Origin: Aquabacterium humicola
GTDB lineage: Bacteria; Pseudomonadota; Gammaproteobacteria; Burkholderiales; Burkholderiaceae_C
DNA: 64,000 nucleotides
NCBI RefSeq assembly: GCF_030167915.1
Contig: NZ_JARGNB010000003.1
Coordinates: 434,001-498,000 of the forward strand
Direction of reading: 5' to 3'
Position 1 is the first letter of the stretch. Every line of letters starts with the position of its first letter. Positions 56,870-64,000 of this stretch are shown piece after piece. The position numbers and the translations under genes were made by a program. The notes beneath the pieces are model-generated. The model ran no database searches. It was not told where the DNA came from and saw only the letters and a list, made by a program, of their open reading frames with translations.

Positions 56870-57757
56870 TCAGGTGTGGAGCTTGGCCAGGCCCTGGCGG
56901 TAGTCCACCGGCGAACGGCCGGTGTGCTTCTTGAAGCAGCGGCTGAAGTAGGCCGGGTCCTCGAAGGACAGCTGGTCGGCGATCTCCGATACTGCCGCGT
57001 CGGAATGCAGCAGCAGCCGCTTGGCCTCCAGCATCACGCGCTCGCGAATCAGCTGGCTGGCGGTGGCCCCGGCGGCGCGGCGGGTCGACTCGTTCAGCGC
57101 GCGTTCGGTCACACGCAGCATGCGGGCGTAGGCAGGCACCTGGGTCAGGGTGCGGAAGTGCTGCTCCAGCAGGCCCTTGAAGCGCCGCGTGACGGCGACG
57201 CTGCGCTGCGTCGGGTCGCCGTTGGCCGCCGGCTCGGCCATGCGCGAGGCCTTGATGAGGAAGACCGTCAGGTAGGAGCGCAGCGCATCGCGGTGGCTGG
57301 CCTGCTCGCCTTCGTATTCATCGGCGATGCCATCGATCAGCTTGCCCAGCTCTTCGGCTTGCGGTGCGTCGAGGTACACGGCCGAGATCGGCTGCTCGAT
57401 GTCGTAGACGGGGATCTCGTTCAGGCTGTTCTTGTTCTTCAGCTGCAGCGCGAAGAACTCGGCGCTGAAGTTGATGGTGTAGCCCTCGGCGTCGTCGGAC
57501 AGCTGGAAGTCATGCACCTGGCCGGGCGACATGAAGAACAGGCTGTTCGCCTTCACCTCGTAGCGCTCGGAATCGATGATGTGCAGGCCACTGCCGTGGG
57601 TGACCCACACCACGTGATAGAAGTCGTGTCGGTGGGGGTACGGCAGCATCGACATCCGGTTCTGCAACCGGGCGAAGTCGAAGTGCACGGACTTCACCGA
57701 TTCGCCGAAATTCTGGATTCGGAAGACAGGAAGCTGGCAGCAAACAGGACTGAGCAT
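56870..57757 (-). CDS. AraC-family transcription regulator
   Basis: The 295-residue form starting at ATG 57757 (MLSPVCCQLPVFRIQNFGES) is preferred; a GTG at 57820 would add 21 residues. An N-terminal cupin sensor (PYPHRHDFYHVVWVTHGSG, FFMSPGQVHDFQL) and a C-terminal double HTH (SEIADQLSFEDPAYFSRCFKKHTGRSP) are clear. It probably responds to a sugar acid and controls the flanking catabolic genes. Confidence 0.9.
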   Translation of the reverse strand: MLSPVCCQLPVFRIQNFGESVKSVHFDFARLQNRMSMLPYPHRHDFYHVVWVTHGSGLHIIDSERYEVKANSLFFMSPGQVHDFQLSDDAEGYTINFSAEFFALQLKNKNSLNEIPVYDIEQPISAVYLDAPQAEELGKLIDGIADEYEGEQASHRDALRSYLTVFLIKASRMAEPAANGDPTQRSVAVTRRFKGLLEQHFRTLTQVPAYARMLRVTERALNESTRRAAGATASQLIRERVMLEAKRLLLHSDAAVSEIADQLSFEDPAYFSRCFKKHTGRSPVDYRQGLAKLHT

Positions 57758-57863
57758 TGGGGGGAGATGGCGGCCGGGGGCCGGTACTGCATGGCGTCGA
57801 TTGGACGCTTCGGCCAGCACATCCGTTTCCGACGGCCCGAATGCCCTTTGTTTCCCTCGGAAG

Positions 57864-59444
57864 TCAGTTCACTTCCACCTTTCCGTCCACCAGTCGCGGC
57901 AGCGTCCACGGATTGCCGTCGGCCAAGGCCGGTGGAAGCAGGTCTGGCGGCAATGACTGGTAGCACACCGGCCGCAGGAATCGCTCGATGGCCCGTGCAC
58001 CGACCGACGTGCTGCGCGGGTCGGACGTGGCCGGGAATGGCCCTCCGTGCACCATGGCCTGCGCCACCTCCACGCCGGTCGGAAAGCCATTGGCCAGGAT
58101 GCGGCCGGCCTTGCGTTCCAGCACCGGCAGCAGGCGGCGGGCCGCATCGTGGTCTTCGGCGTCGATCTGCAGCGTGGCGGTCAGCTGGCCTTCCAGCCGC
58201 TCGGCCAGCAGCAGCATGTCGTCGAAGTCGCGGCAGGCGACCACCAGGCCGCTGGGGCCGAACACCTCGTCCTGCAGCGCCGGCTCGGCCAGCAGGCGGC
58301 TGGCATCGGCGGCGAACAGCGCCGGCTGCGCGTGGCTGCGCTGGTCCGACGTGCGACCGCGCGCCAGGCTGCGCACACCCGGCACGCCGGCCAGCCGTTC
58401 AACACCGGTGCAATAGGCGCCATGGATGCCGGCGGTGAGCATCACGGCCGCCTCCTTCGCTGCCAGCGCCTCGGCCGCCAGCGCCGCGAAGCGGTCGAGC
58501 TCGGGGCCAGCGATGCCGATGGCCAGGCCGGGGTTGGTGCAGAACTGGCCCGCTCCGAGCACCAGCGAATCGACATAGCCCCGCGCCAGCGTGTCCGCGC
58601 GCCGTGACAGCGCGGCAGGCAGCAGGAACATCGGGTTGATGCTGCTCATCTCGGCGTACACGGGAATGGGCTGCGGCCGGGCCACGGCGATGCGGCACAG
58701 CGCCAGGCCCCCGTGGCGCGAGCCGGTGAAGCCGACCGCCTGGATGGCCGGATGCTGCACCAGCGCCTGGCCGATCGCATTGCCTTCACCGACCAGCAGC
58801 GAGAACACGCCCGGGTGCAGGCCGGCGGCGCGCACCGCGGCCTGGATCACGCGGCCCACCAGCTCCGAGGTGCCAAGGTGACCGGGGTGGGCCTTGACCA
58901 CCACGGGGCAGCCGGCGGCCAGGGCCGAGGCGGTGTCGCCGCCGGCGACGGAAAACGCGAGCGGAAAGTTGCTGGCACCGAACACCGCGACCGGGCCGAT
59001 CGCGATGTTGCGCAGCCGCAGGTCGGGCCGCGGCATCGGCGCGCGGTCGGGCAGCGCGGGGTCGATCGTCACGTCCAGCCAGCGGCCGTCGCGCACCACC
59101 TGTGCGAACAGCTTCAGCTGGCCCACGGTGCGGGCACGCTCGCCTTCGAGTCGCGCCTGCGGCAGGCCGCTCTCGGCCACCGCGCGCTCGATCAGGGCCG
59201 GGCCGAGGTCGACCAGGCCTTGCCCGATCGCTTCGAGGAAGTCGGCGCGCTGCGACAGCGTGGTCTCGCGAAAGCTGTCGAAAGCGGCGGCCGCCAGCTT
59301 GCAGGCGCGGTCGACCTCGGTCGCACCGCCCCCGCCGAATTGCGGCGGCAGGCGCTCGCCGGTGACGGCGTGCAGCGCGTGCAGGGTGGCGTCGAGGCCG
59401 AACACGGCCTCGCCGCCGATCAGCATGTGTCCGGTCATTTGCAT
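57864..59444 (-). CDS. 2-ketoglutarate semialdehyde dehydrogenase (NADP+)
   Basis: The 526-residue aldehyde dehydrogenase has the active-site Asn 159 ([10 protein letters not shown]), Glu 265 ([11 protein letters not shown]) and Cys 302 ([10 protein letters not shown]), with K184 in VVVKAHPGH. The variant [11 protein letters not shown] and GQFCTNPG are those of the KGSADH branch that ends oxidative pentose, hexarate and hydroxyproline paths by making 2-oxoglutarate. It is 13 bases from the FAH-family gene. Confidence 0.9.
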   Translation of the reverse strand: MQMTGHMLIGGEAVFGLDATLHALHAVTGERLPPQFGGGGATEVDRACKLAAAAFDSFRETTLSQRADFLEAIGQGLVDLGPALIERAVAESGLPQARLEGERARTVGQLKLFAQVVRDGRWLDVTIDPALPDRAPMPRPDLRLRNIAIGPVAVFGASNFPLAFSVAGGDTASALAAGCPVVVKAHPGHLGTSELVGRVIQAAVRAAGLHPGVFSLLVGEGNAIGQALVQHPAIQAVGFTGSRHGGLALCRIAVARPQPIPVYAEMSSINPMFLLPAALSRRADTLARGYVDSLVLGAGQFCTNPGLAIGIAGPELDRFAALAAEALAAKEAAVMLTAGIHGAYCTGVERLAGVPGVRSLARGRTSDQRSHAQPALFAADASRLLAEPALQDEVFGPSGLVVACRDFDDMLLLAERLEGQLTATLQIDAEDHDAARRLLPVLERKAGRILANGFPTGVEVAQAMVHGGPFPATSDPRSTSVGARAIERFLRPVCYQSLPPDLLPPALADGNPWTLPRLVDGKVEVN

Positions 59445-59457
59445 GTCAGGTATCCAG

Positions 59458-60657
59458 TCAGAGCCGGCCGTCGGTCAGCAGGCCGCGGGCAGCGAGGTTG
59501 GCGATGAAGGCGCGCAGGCCGAAGTCCCAGGGGGCGACCCGGTCCGAGGTGTTGACGCGGTTGCGCAGCACGCCGAGGTGGCGGCTGCGGATGGTGACCA
59601 CGTCGCCCAGGTGGTGGGTGAAGCCGCGGCCCGGCGCATCGCGGTCCTGGACCGGCGCGAACAGCGTGCCCAGGAACAGCATGAAGCCGTCGGGGTACTG
59701 GTGGTTGGCGCCCAGTGTCTGATCGGCCAGGTCCTGCGGGTCGCGGCTGATCTCGCGCATCGTGCTGCCGCCGGCCATCACGAAGCCGTCGCTGCCCTGC
59801 ACGGCCAGCGCCACGTCTTCCCGGCGCAGGTCGTCGAGCGAGAAGCTGTCGTCGAACAGGCGGATGAAGGGCCCGATGGCGCACGAGGCGTTGTTGTCCT
59901 TCGCCTTGCCCAGCAGCAGGGCGCTGCGCCCTTCCACGTCGCGCAGGTTCACGTCGTTGCCCAGCGCCGCGCCGGCGATGCGGCCGCGGCTGTCGACGGC
60001 CAGCACCACTTCGGGCTCGGGGTTGTTCCAGACGGATGCGGGGTGGATGCCGATCTCGACGCCGGTGCCCACGGCGGACAGCACCGGGGCCTTGGTGAAG
60101 ACTTCCGCGTCGGGGCCGATGCCGACCTCGAGGTACTGCGACCACATGCCCTGCTCGACCAGCACCGCCTTCAGCTGCATGGCCTGCGCCGAGCCGGGGC
60201 GCACCGCCTTCAGGTCGGTGCCTATCGCGTCTTGTACGCGGCCCCGGATGACCTGCGCCTTCGCGGGGTCGCCGCCCGCGCGCTCCTCGATCACGCGCTC
60301 CAGCAGGCTGGCGGCAAAGGTCACGCCGGCCGCCTTCACCACCTGCAGGTCGCACGGCGCCAGCAGCCACGGCCGTTGCGGGTCGCGCCGGGCGCGTGCG
60401 GTGTTGTCGAGGATCTCGTCGAGCCCGCCGATGCGCCGCCCGGCGCAGCCGCGCACCAGCGCGGCGGGGTCGTCGCGCTCGAGCAGGCCCGACATGGTCG
60501 CGACCGTGTCACTCAGGTCGAAGACGCCGTCGCTGCGGAACGCAACCACGGACGGGCCGGCGGTGGCGCCGGGAACCCAGGCGCGGCCCACCAGCGTGCC
60601 GGTGAAGCCATCGGCCGGCAGGAAGTCGGCGCTGCTCAAGGGGACGGTCGTTTCCAT
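59458..60657 (-). CDS. FAH-family 2-keto-3-deoxy-pentonate dehydratase-like protein
   Basis: The 399-residue fumarylacetoacetate hydrolase-fold protein includes [39 protein letters not shown] (metal-binding Glu), [20 protein letters not shown] and [12 protein letters not shown]. Length and context with KGSADH match the XylX/KDA dehydratase group, which dehydrates 2-keto-3-deoxy-pentonates to ketoglutarate semialdehyde. Substrate stereochemistry is unknown. Confidence 0.78.
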   Translation of the reverse strand: METTVPLSSADFLPADGFTGTLVGRAWVPGATAGPSVVAFRSDGVFDLSDTVATMSGLLERDDPAALVRGCAGRRIGGLDEILDNTARARRDPQRPWLLAPCDLQVVKAAGVTFAASLLERVIEERAGGDPAKAQVIRGRVQDAIGTDLKAVRPGSAQAMQLKAVLVEQGMWSQYLEVGIGPDAEVFTKAPVLSAVGTGVEIGIHPASVWNNPEPEVVLAVDSRGRIAGAALGNDVNLRDVEGRSALLLGKAKDNNASCAIGPFIRLFDDSFSLDDLRREDVALAVQGSDGFVMAGGSTMREISRDPQDLADQTLGANHQYPDGFMLFLGTLFAPVQDRDAPGRGFTHHLGDVVTIRSRHLGVLRNRVNTSDRVAPWDFGLRAFIANLAARGLLTDGRL

Positions 60658-60678
60658 CGTGTGTGCTCCAGAAATGTC

Positions 60679-61590
60679 TCAATCGGCCAGCGTGGCCAAG
60701 CGGCGGTCAGTCTCCGCGACGATGCGCTCCACCCGCTGGCGCTGCTCACCCACCAGCGGCAGGCGCGGGGCACGCACCCATTCGCGGCCCTGGCCTTTCA
60801 ACTGGCCGGCGAGCTTGATGTACTGCACCAGTTTCACCTCGGTGTCCAGGTGGAACAGCGGCGTCAGCACGCGGTACAGCGAACGCGCCTTCTCCCAGTC
60901 GCCGCGCGCGGCCAGCTGCAGCAGGCGCGTCGACGCTTCGGGGTAGACGTTGGCCATGCCGGACACCCAGGCGGTCACACCCAGCACGGCACTCTCCAGC
61001 ACCAGGTCGTCCACGCCGCAGACGACGGCATAGCGATCGCCGAGCAGGTTGTGGATGTCGGTGACGCGGCGAACGTCGTACGACTCTTCCTTGATCGCGA
61101 CCAGCGTCGGGCAATCGGCCAGCCGCGCCAGCACTTCGGGCGTCACGTCCACGCCGTAGCCGACCGGGTTGTTGTAGATGAGCACGGCCAGGCCGCTGGC
61201 GCCGGCCACGCTGCGGTAGTGCGCCACGGTCTCGTCGGCGTCGCTCTTGTAGCCGATGGCCGGGAACAGCATCAGCCCCTGCGCGCCGATGCGCTCGCAG
61301 TCGCGGGCGTAGGCGGCCGCGGCGGCGGTGGTGAATTCGGCCACGCCGGACAGCACGGGCACGCGGCCGGCGGCCGCTTCCAGGCCCGCCTGCAGCACCT
61401 GCAGCTTTTCGTCGGACCGCAGCGAGCTGTTCTCGCCGACCATGCCCATCATCACCAGGCCGCTGACACCGCCGGCGATGAGCCGCTCGACGCAGCGCCG
61501 CGTCGCCTCCAGGTCCAGCGTGCCGTCTTCGCGCATCTGCGTGGTCACTGCGGGAAAGACGCCGGTCCATTGAATGCCAGTGGATTTCAT
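60679..61590 (-). CDS. DapA-family aldolase/dehydratase
   Basis: The 303-residue TIM barrel has the Schiff-base Lys 167 (LVAIKEES) and Tyr 139 (LIYNNPVGYG) of the N-acetylneuraminate lyase/DHDPS family. The usual GTTGE loop reads GMVGENSSL. With KGSADH next door it may be a keto-deoxy sugar-acid dehydratase (KdgD- or AraD-like) or an aldolase. Exact substrate unknown. Confidence 0.85.
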   Translation of the reverse strand: MKSTGIQWTGVFPAVTTQMREDGTLDLEATRRCVERLIAGGVSGLVMMGMVGENSSLRSDEKLQVLQAGLEAAAGRVPVLSGVAEFTTAAAAAYARDCERIGAQGLMLFPAIGYKSDADETVAHYRSVAGASGLAVLIYNNPVGYGVDVTPEVLARLADCPTLVAIKEESYDVRRVTDIHNLLGDRYAVVCGVDDLVLESAVLGVTAWVSGMANVYPEASTRLLQLAARGDWEKARSLYRVLTPLFHLDTEVKLVQYIKLAGQLKGQGREWVRAPRLPLVGEQRQRVERIVAETDRRLATLAD

Positions 61591-61602
61591 TCGATTCAGT
61601 CC

Positions 61603-62535
61603 TCAGGAGGGAGAAGGAGGCGGCGGCGTCGCGCGTTTGCGCACCGCCAGCCAGGTGCCGCACAGCACCAGCGCAAAGCCGATGGCGTGCTCCGGCCGCA
61701 GCACTTCGCCGAGGAAGAGCGCCGCACAAGCCAGGCCCGAGATCGGCAGCAGATTGATGAACATCGACGTGCGGCCCAGCCCGAGCCGCGAGATGCCGTA
61801 GTTCCACGCCAGGTTGCCCAGCGCCGTCGAGCACAGCGCAGACACCGCGATCAGCACCCACGGCGCGATGCCCGGGAACCAGGCCTCGCTGTCCCAGAAC
61901 GCGGGTGTGAACGCAGCGTGGGCGATGAGCATCGCGGCGCCGATCAAGTGCATCCAGTAGCCGATGACCAGCGGATGCAGGCTGTCCGTCACGCGCCGGA
62001 TGCACGCGCCTGCGGCCACGTAGACCACCATCGCGCAGATCAGCAGCGCGTCGCCGGCGCCGTTGAAGCGCAGGTCCACGCCGCTGCGGCTCAGCACGAC
62101 GATGGCCGCACCGACCAGGCCGAGCAGCACGCCCGCCGCGCCGGCCAGGCGCAGCCGCTCGCCGAACAGCAGCGCGCCCAGCAGCACCGACAGCAGCGGG
62201 TTCAGGCTGAGCGCCAGCGCGCCGTTGGTGGCGGTGGACCAGGCCAGGCCCTGGGTCAACATCAGTTGGTGCGCATAGATCATCAGCGCGCCGGCGGCGG
62301 CCACCCAGCCCAGCTGGCTGCGCGTGGGGCGCGGAATGTGCCGGCCGGTGGCCTTGCAGATCGCCGCGATGCAGACGAATGCGGCGGCCATGCGGATGGC
62401 CGACAGGTGCACGGTGTGGAAGTGCTCGGTCATCATCTTCATCATGACGACGTTCGCACCCCAGATGCCGACCGTGTAGAGCAGCAGCGCGACGATCCAG
62501 CGCTCGCGGCGGGCCTCGCGGCGGGCATCAGGCAA
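61603..62535 (-). CDS. EamA/DMT-family permease
   Basis: The 310-residue protein has ten TM helices in two EamA halves (VGIWGANVVMMKMM start; ALSLNPLLSVLLGALLFGERL, then MFINLLPISGLACAALFLGE). It starts at TTG 62535, supported by AAGGAAC about 7 bases upstream, and overlaps the MaoC gene by 8 bases. Substrate unknown; a sugar-acid or its metabolite is likely by context. Confidence 0.85.
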   Translation of the reverse strand: MPDARREARRERWIVALLLYTVGIWGANVVMMKMMTEHFHTVHLSAIRMAAAFVCIAAICKATGRHIPRPTRSQLGWVAAAGALMIYAHQLMLTQGLAWSTATNGALALSLNPLLSVLLGALLFGERLRLAGAAGVLLGLVGAAIVVLSRSGVDLRFNGAGDALLICAMVVYVAAGACIRRVTDSLHPLVIGYWMHLIGAAMLIAHAAFTPAFWDSEAWFPGIAPWVLIAVSALCSTALGNLAWNYGISRLGLGRTSMFINLLPISGLACAALFLGEVLRPEHAIGFALVLCGTWLAVRKRATPPPPSPS

Positions 62536-62959
62536 ACCGCAGTTCCTTCAGCGCCGACAGGCCGACGAGCACGGCATCGCCGCTCTGCTTGCGCACCATG
62601 GTGTCGAGAATCAGGATGCGCTTGGCCGGCTTCTTCCCGACCACCGTCACTTCCACGTTCAGCGTGTCGCCGATGAACACCGGGCCCATGAAGCGCAGTT
62701 CCTGGCCGACGTAGGCGAAGCCCGGACCGGTCAGCTGCGTGTGCGTGGTGGACACCAGCGCGCCGGTCAGCATGCCGTGCACCACACGGCGCTTGAACGG
62801 CGTGCGCCTGGCGAATTCCTCGTCCATGTGCAGCGGATTCAGGTCGCCCGACAAATGCGCGAAGGCATCGACGTCGGCCGCGCTGATGGTGCGTGCGATC
62901 GTGTGCTTGCGCCCGATCGGCACGTCGTCGAAGGTCAGCACCTCGATCGTGGCGGTCAT
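62528..62959 (-). CDS. MaoC-like (R)-specific enoyl-CoA hydratase
   Basis: The 143-residue hot-dog protein has the hydratase motif VDAFAHLSGDLNPLHMDEEF and VVHGMLTGALVSTTHTQL. Asp and His in DLNPLH are the catalytic pair. It overlaps the CoA-transferase gene by ATGA and the permease by 8 bases, so the three are one operon. Confidence 0.9.
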   Translation of the reverse strand: MTATIEVLTFDDVPIGRKHTIARTISAADVDAFAHLSGDLNPLHMDEEFARRTPFKRRVVHGMLTGALVSTTHTQLTGPGFAYVGQELRFMGPVFIGDTLNVEVTVVGKKPAKRILILDTMVRKQSGDAVLVGLSALKELRFA

Positions 62960-64000
62960 CGCTTCGCCTCCCCGTGTGCCATGGCCGCGCCTTCGCTCAC
63001 GAGCGCGTCGATCTCGTGATCGGAATAGCCGGCCTCGACCAGCACCTCGCGGGTATGCTCGCCCGGCCGCGGCGGCAGCCGGCGCACCGGCGGCGCCTTG
63101 CCGTCGTAGCGCACCGGGTGCGCCATCAGCTTCACCGCGCCGGCGTCCGGGTGGTCGATGGTGACGATGATCTCGTTGTGCCGGACCTGCGGATCGGCCT
63201 CGACCTCTTGGTAGTCGTTGACCGGGGCGAACCAGATGTCCTGCGCGTCGAAGGCCTCCATCACCGCTGCCGTGCTGCGCTGGCGCAGCGCTTCGCAGAC
63301 GATGGCGTGGATCTGCTCGCGGTGGCGCACGGGGTCCTTCGGGTGGTCGTACTTCGCCAGGTCGGGGCGGTCCAGCGCGGCCGCCAGCTTGGCCGTCGTG
63401 GTCAGCGAGAGCGCGATCCAGCCGTCGGCCGTGCGGTACACGCCGTAGGGTGCCGGATGGAACCGGCTGCCCATGGCCGGGCTGCTGCGCTTCCACAGCG
63501 GCCCCTTGTTCAGGTAATAGGTGAAGGGCTCGATCTGCAGGTCGAGCGCCGCATTCAGCAGGTTGCTCTCGACCATGCGGCCCTGGCCGGTGCGCTCGCG
63601 TTCCTGCAGCGCAGCGACGACGCCGAAAGCGGCCAACACCGCGGCATGCTGGTCGACCACGGCCGAGCCGACCGGCGTCGGCGCCGATTCACCATCGCCC
63701 GACAACATCGCCATGCCGCTCATCGCCTGCAGCAGCAGGTCCTGTCCCGGACGCTTCTGGTAGGGACCGGTGGAGCCGTAACCCGTGCAGGAGCAATACA
63801 CCAGGCGCGGATTGAGCAGCTTGACCTGCTCGTAGCCGAAACCCAGCTTGGCCATCACGCCCGGGCGGTAGTTCTCGACCAGCACGTCGGCTTCTGCGAC
63901 CAGGCGGCGCACGATCTCCTTCGCCTTCTCATGGCGAAGGTCCAGTTGAATGCCGCGCTGGTTGCGGTTGCCCAGCAGGAAGAAGATGGACACGCCCTCG
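62956..64000 (-). CDS. Family III CoA-transferase (CaiB/BaiF), 5' end outside window
   Basis: The frame is open from the window edge; an internal GTG is not the true start. The visible 347 residues have VLVENYRPGVMAKLG (catalytic Asp region upstream), CSCTGYGSTGPYQKRPGQDLL, GSAVVDQHAAVLAAFGVV and GRMVESNLLNAALD, standard for this family. It moves CoA between acids. The following MaoC hydratase suggests a CoA-ester route in the same operon. Confidence 0.92.
   Translation of the reverse strand, partial: EGVSIFFLLGNRNQRGIQLDLRHEKAKEIVRRLVAEADVLVENYRPGVMAKLGFGYEQVKLLNPRLVYCSCTGYGSTGPYQKRPGQDLLLQAMSGMAMLSGDGESAPTPVGSAVVDQHAAVLAAFGVVAALQERERTGQGRMVESNLLNAALDLQIEPFTYYLNKGPLWKRSSPAMGSRFHPAPYGVYRTADGWIALSLTTTAKLAAALDRPDLAKYDHPKDPVRHREQIHAIVCEALRQRSTAAVMEAFDAQDIWFAPVNDYQEVEADPQVRHNEIIVTIDHPDAGAVKLMAHPVRYDGKAPPVRRLPPRPGEHTREVLVEAGYSDHEIDALVSEGAAMAHGEAKR

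Overview
The window reads as one 64 kb piece of a high-GC betaproteobacterial chromosome, most likely Burkholderiales (Rubrivivax/Leptothrix/Ideonella-like). This rests on gene content: cbb3 oxidase genes in the order regulator-ccoI-ccoS-ccoNOQP-ccoG-ccoH, a hemN/fnr pair, nirS, and several Burkholderiales-type hypothetical families. Nearly all bases are coding, with strong GC bias at third codon positions, so long antisense open frames are common and were left out. I saw no tRNA, rRNA, transposase, phage gene or CRISPR array. The only gene-free stretch over 300 bases is 24951-25386, which holds a large palindrome.

Left part (1-17 kb): a partial 2-oxoglutarate/Fe(II) oxygenase, an Asp/Glu racemase-family protein, a nitronate monooxygenase preceded by an FNR-like box, a shortened acyl-CoA dehydrogenase homologue, and a small protein with an HMH-containing domain ending in six 12-residue Trp-Cys repeats. 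Then come a CHASE-PAS-GAF-GGDEF-EAL protein, two small secreted proteins, a FecR/DUF6600-like protein with a Pro/Arg-rich tail, a 1774-residue hybrid histidine kinase and its CheY-like partner.

Middle part (17-53 kb) is an anaerobic/microaerobic respiration island. It has a hemerythrin protein, a TauE/SafE-type membrane protein, hemN and an Fe-S FNR. Next is a long minus-strand operon (about 23.1-33.2 kb) coding for a CuA subunit plus a B-family heme-copper subunit that lacks the oxygen-reductase tyrosine, heme O synthase, SCO, a second heme-copper-type subunit with a His-Asp in place of His-His, and two cytochrome b fusions. One fusion carries a 2Fe-2S/flavin reductase module, the other a 2x[4Fe-4S]/MvhD-like module. 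Divergent from it are ctaA and a DNR-type regulator. nirS with its small cytochrome c and a beta-propeller protein follow, then a TonB receptor and some housekeeping or unknown genes, then the complete cbb3 oxidase cluster. FNR/DNR-like sites (TTGAT-N4-ATCAA type) sit before most of these units, and three Crp/Fnr regulators lie among them. The simplest reading is low-oxygen respiration with nitrite and NO reduction; the two unusual heme-copper proteins are probable NO reductases fed by uncommon membrane electron-transfer proteins.

Right part (52-64 kb): a PA2928-like protein, an orphan ABC-type substrate-binding protein and exonuclease III. Then a sugar-acid catabolic cluster follows: GH88 hydrolase, AraC regulator, ketoglutarate-semialdehyde dehydrogenase, FAH-family and DapA-family dehydratase/aldolases, a DMT permease, a MaoC hydratase and a family III CoA-transferase that runs off the window.
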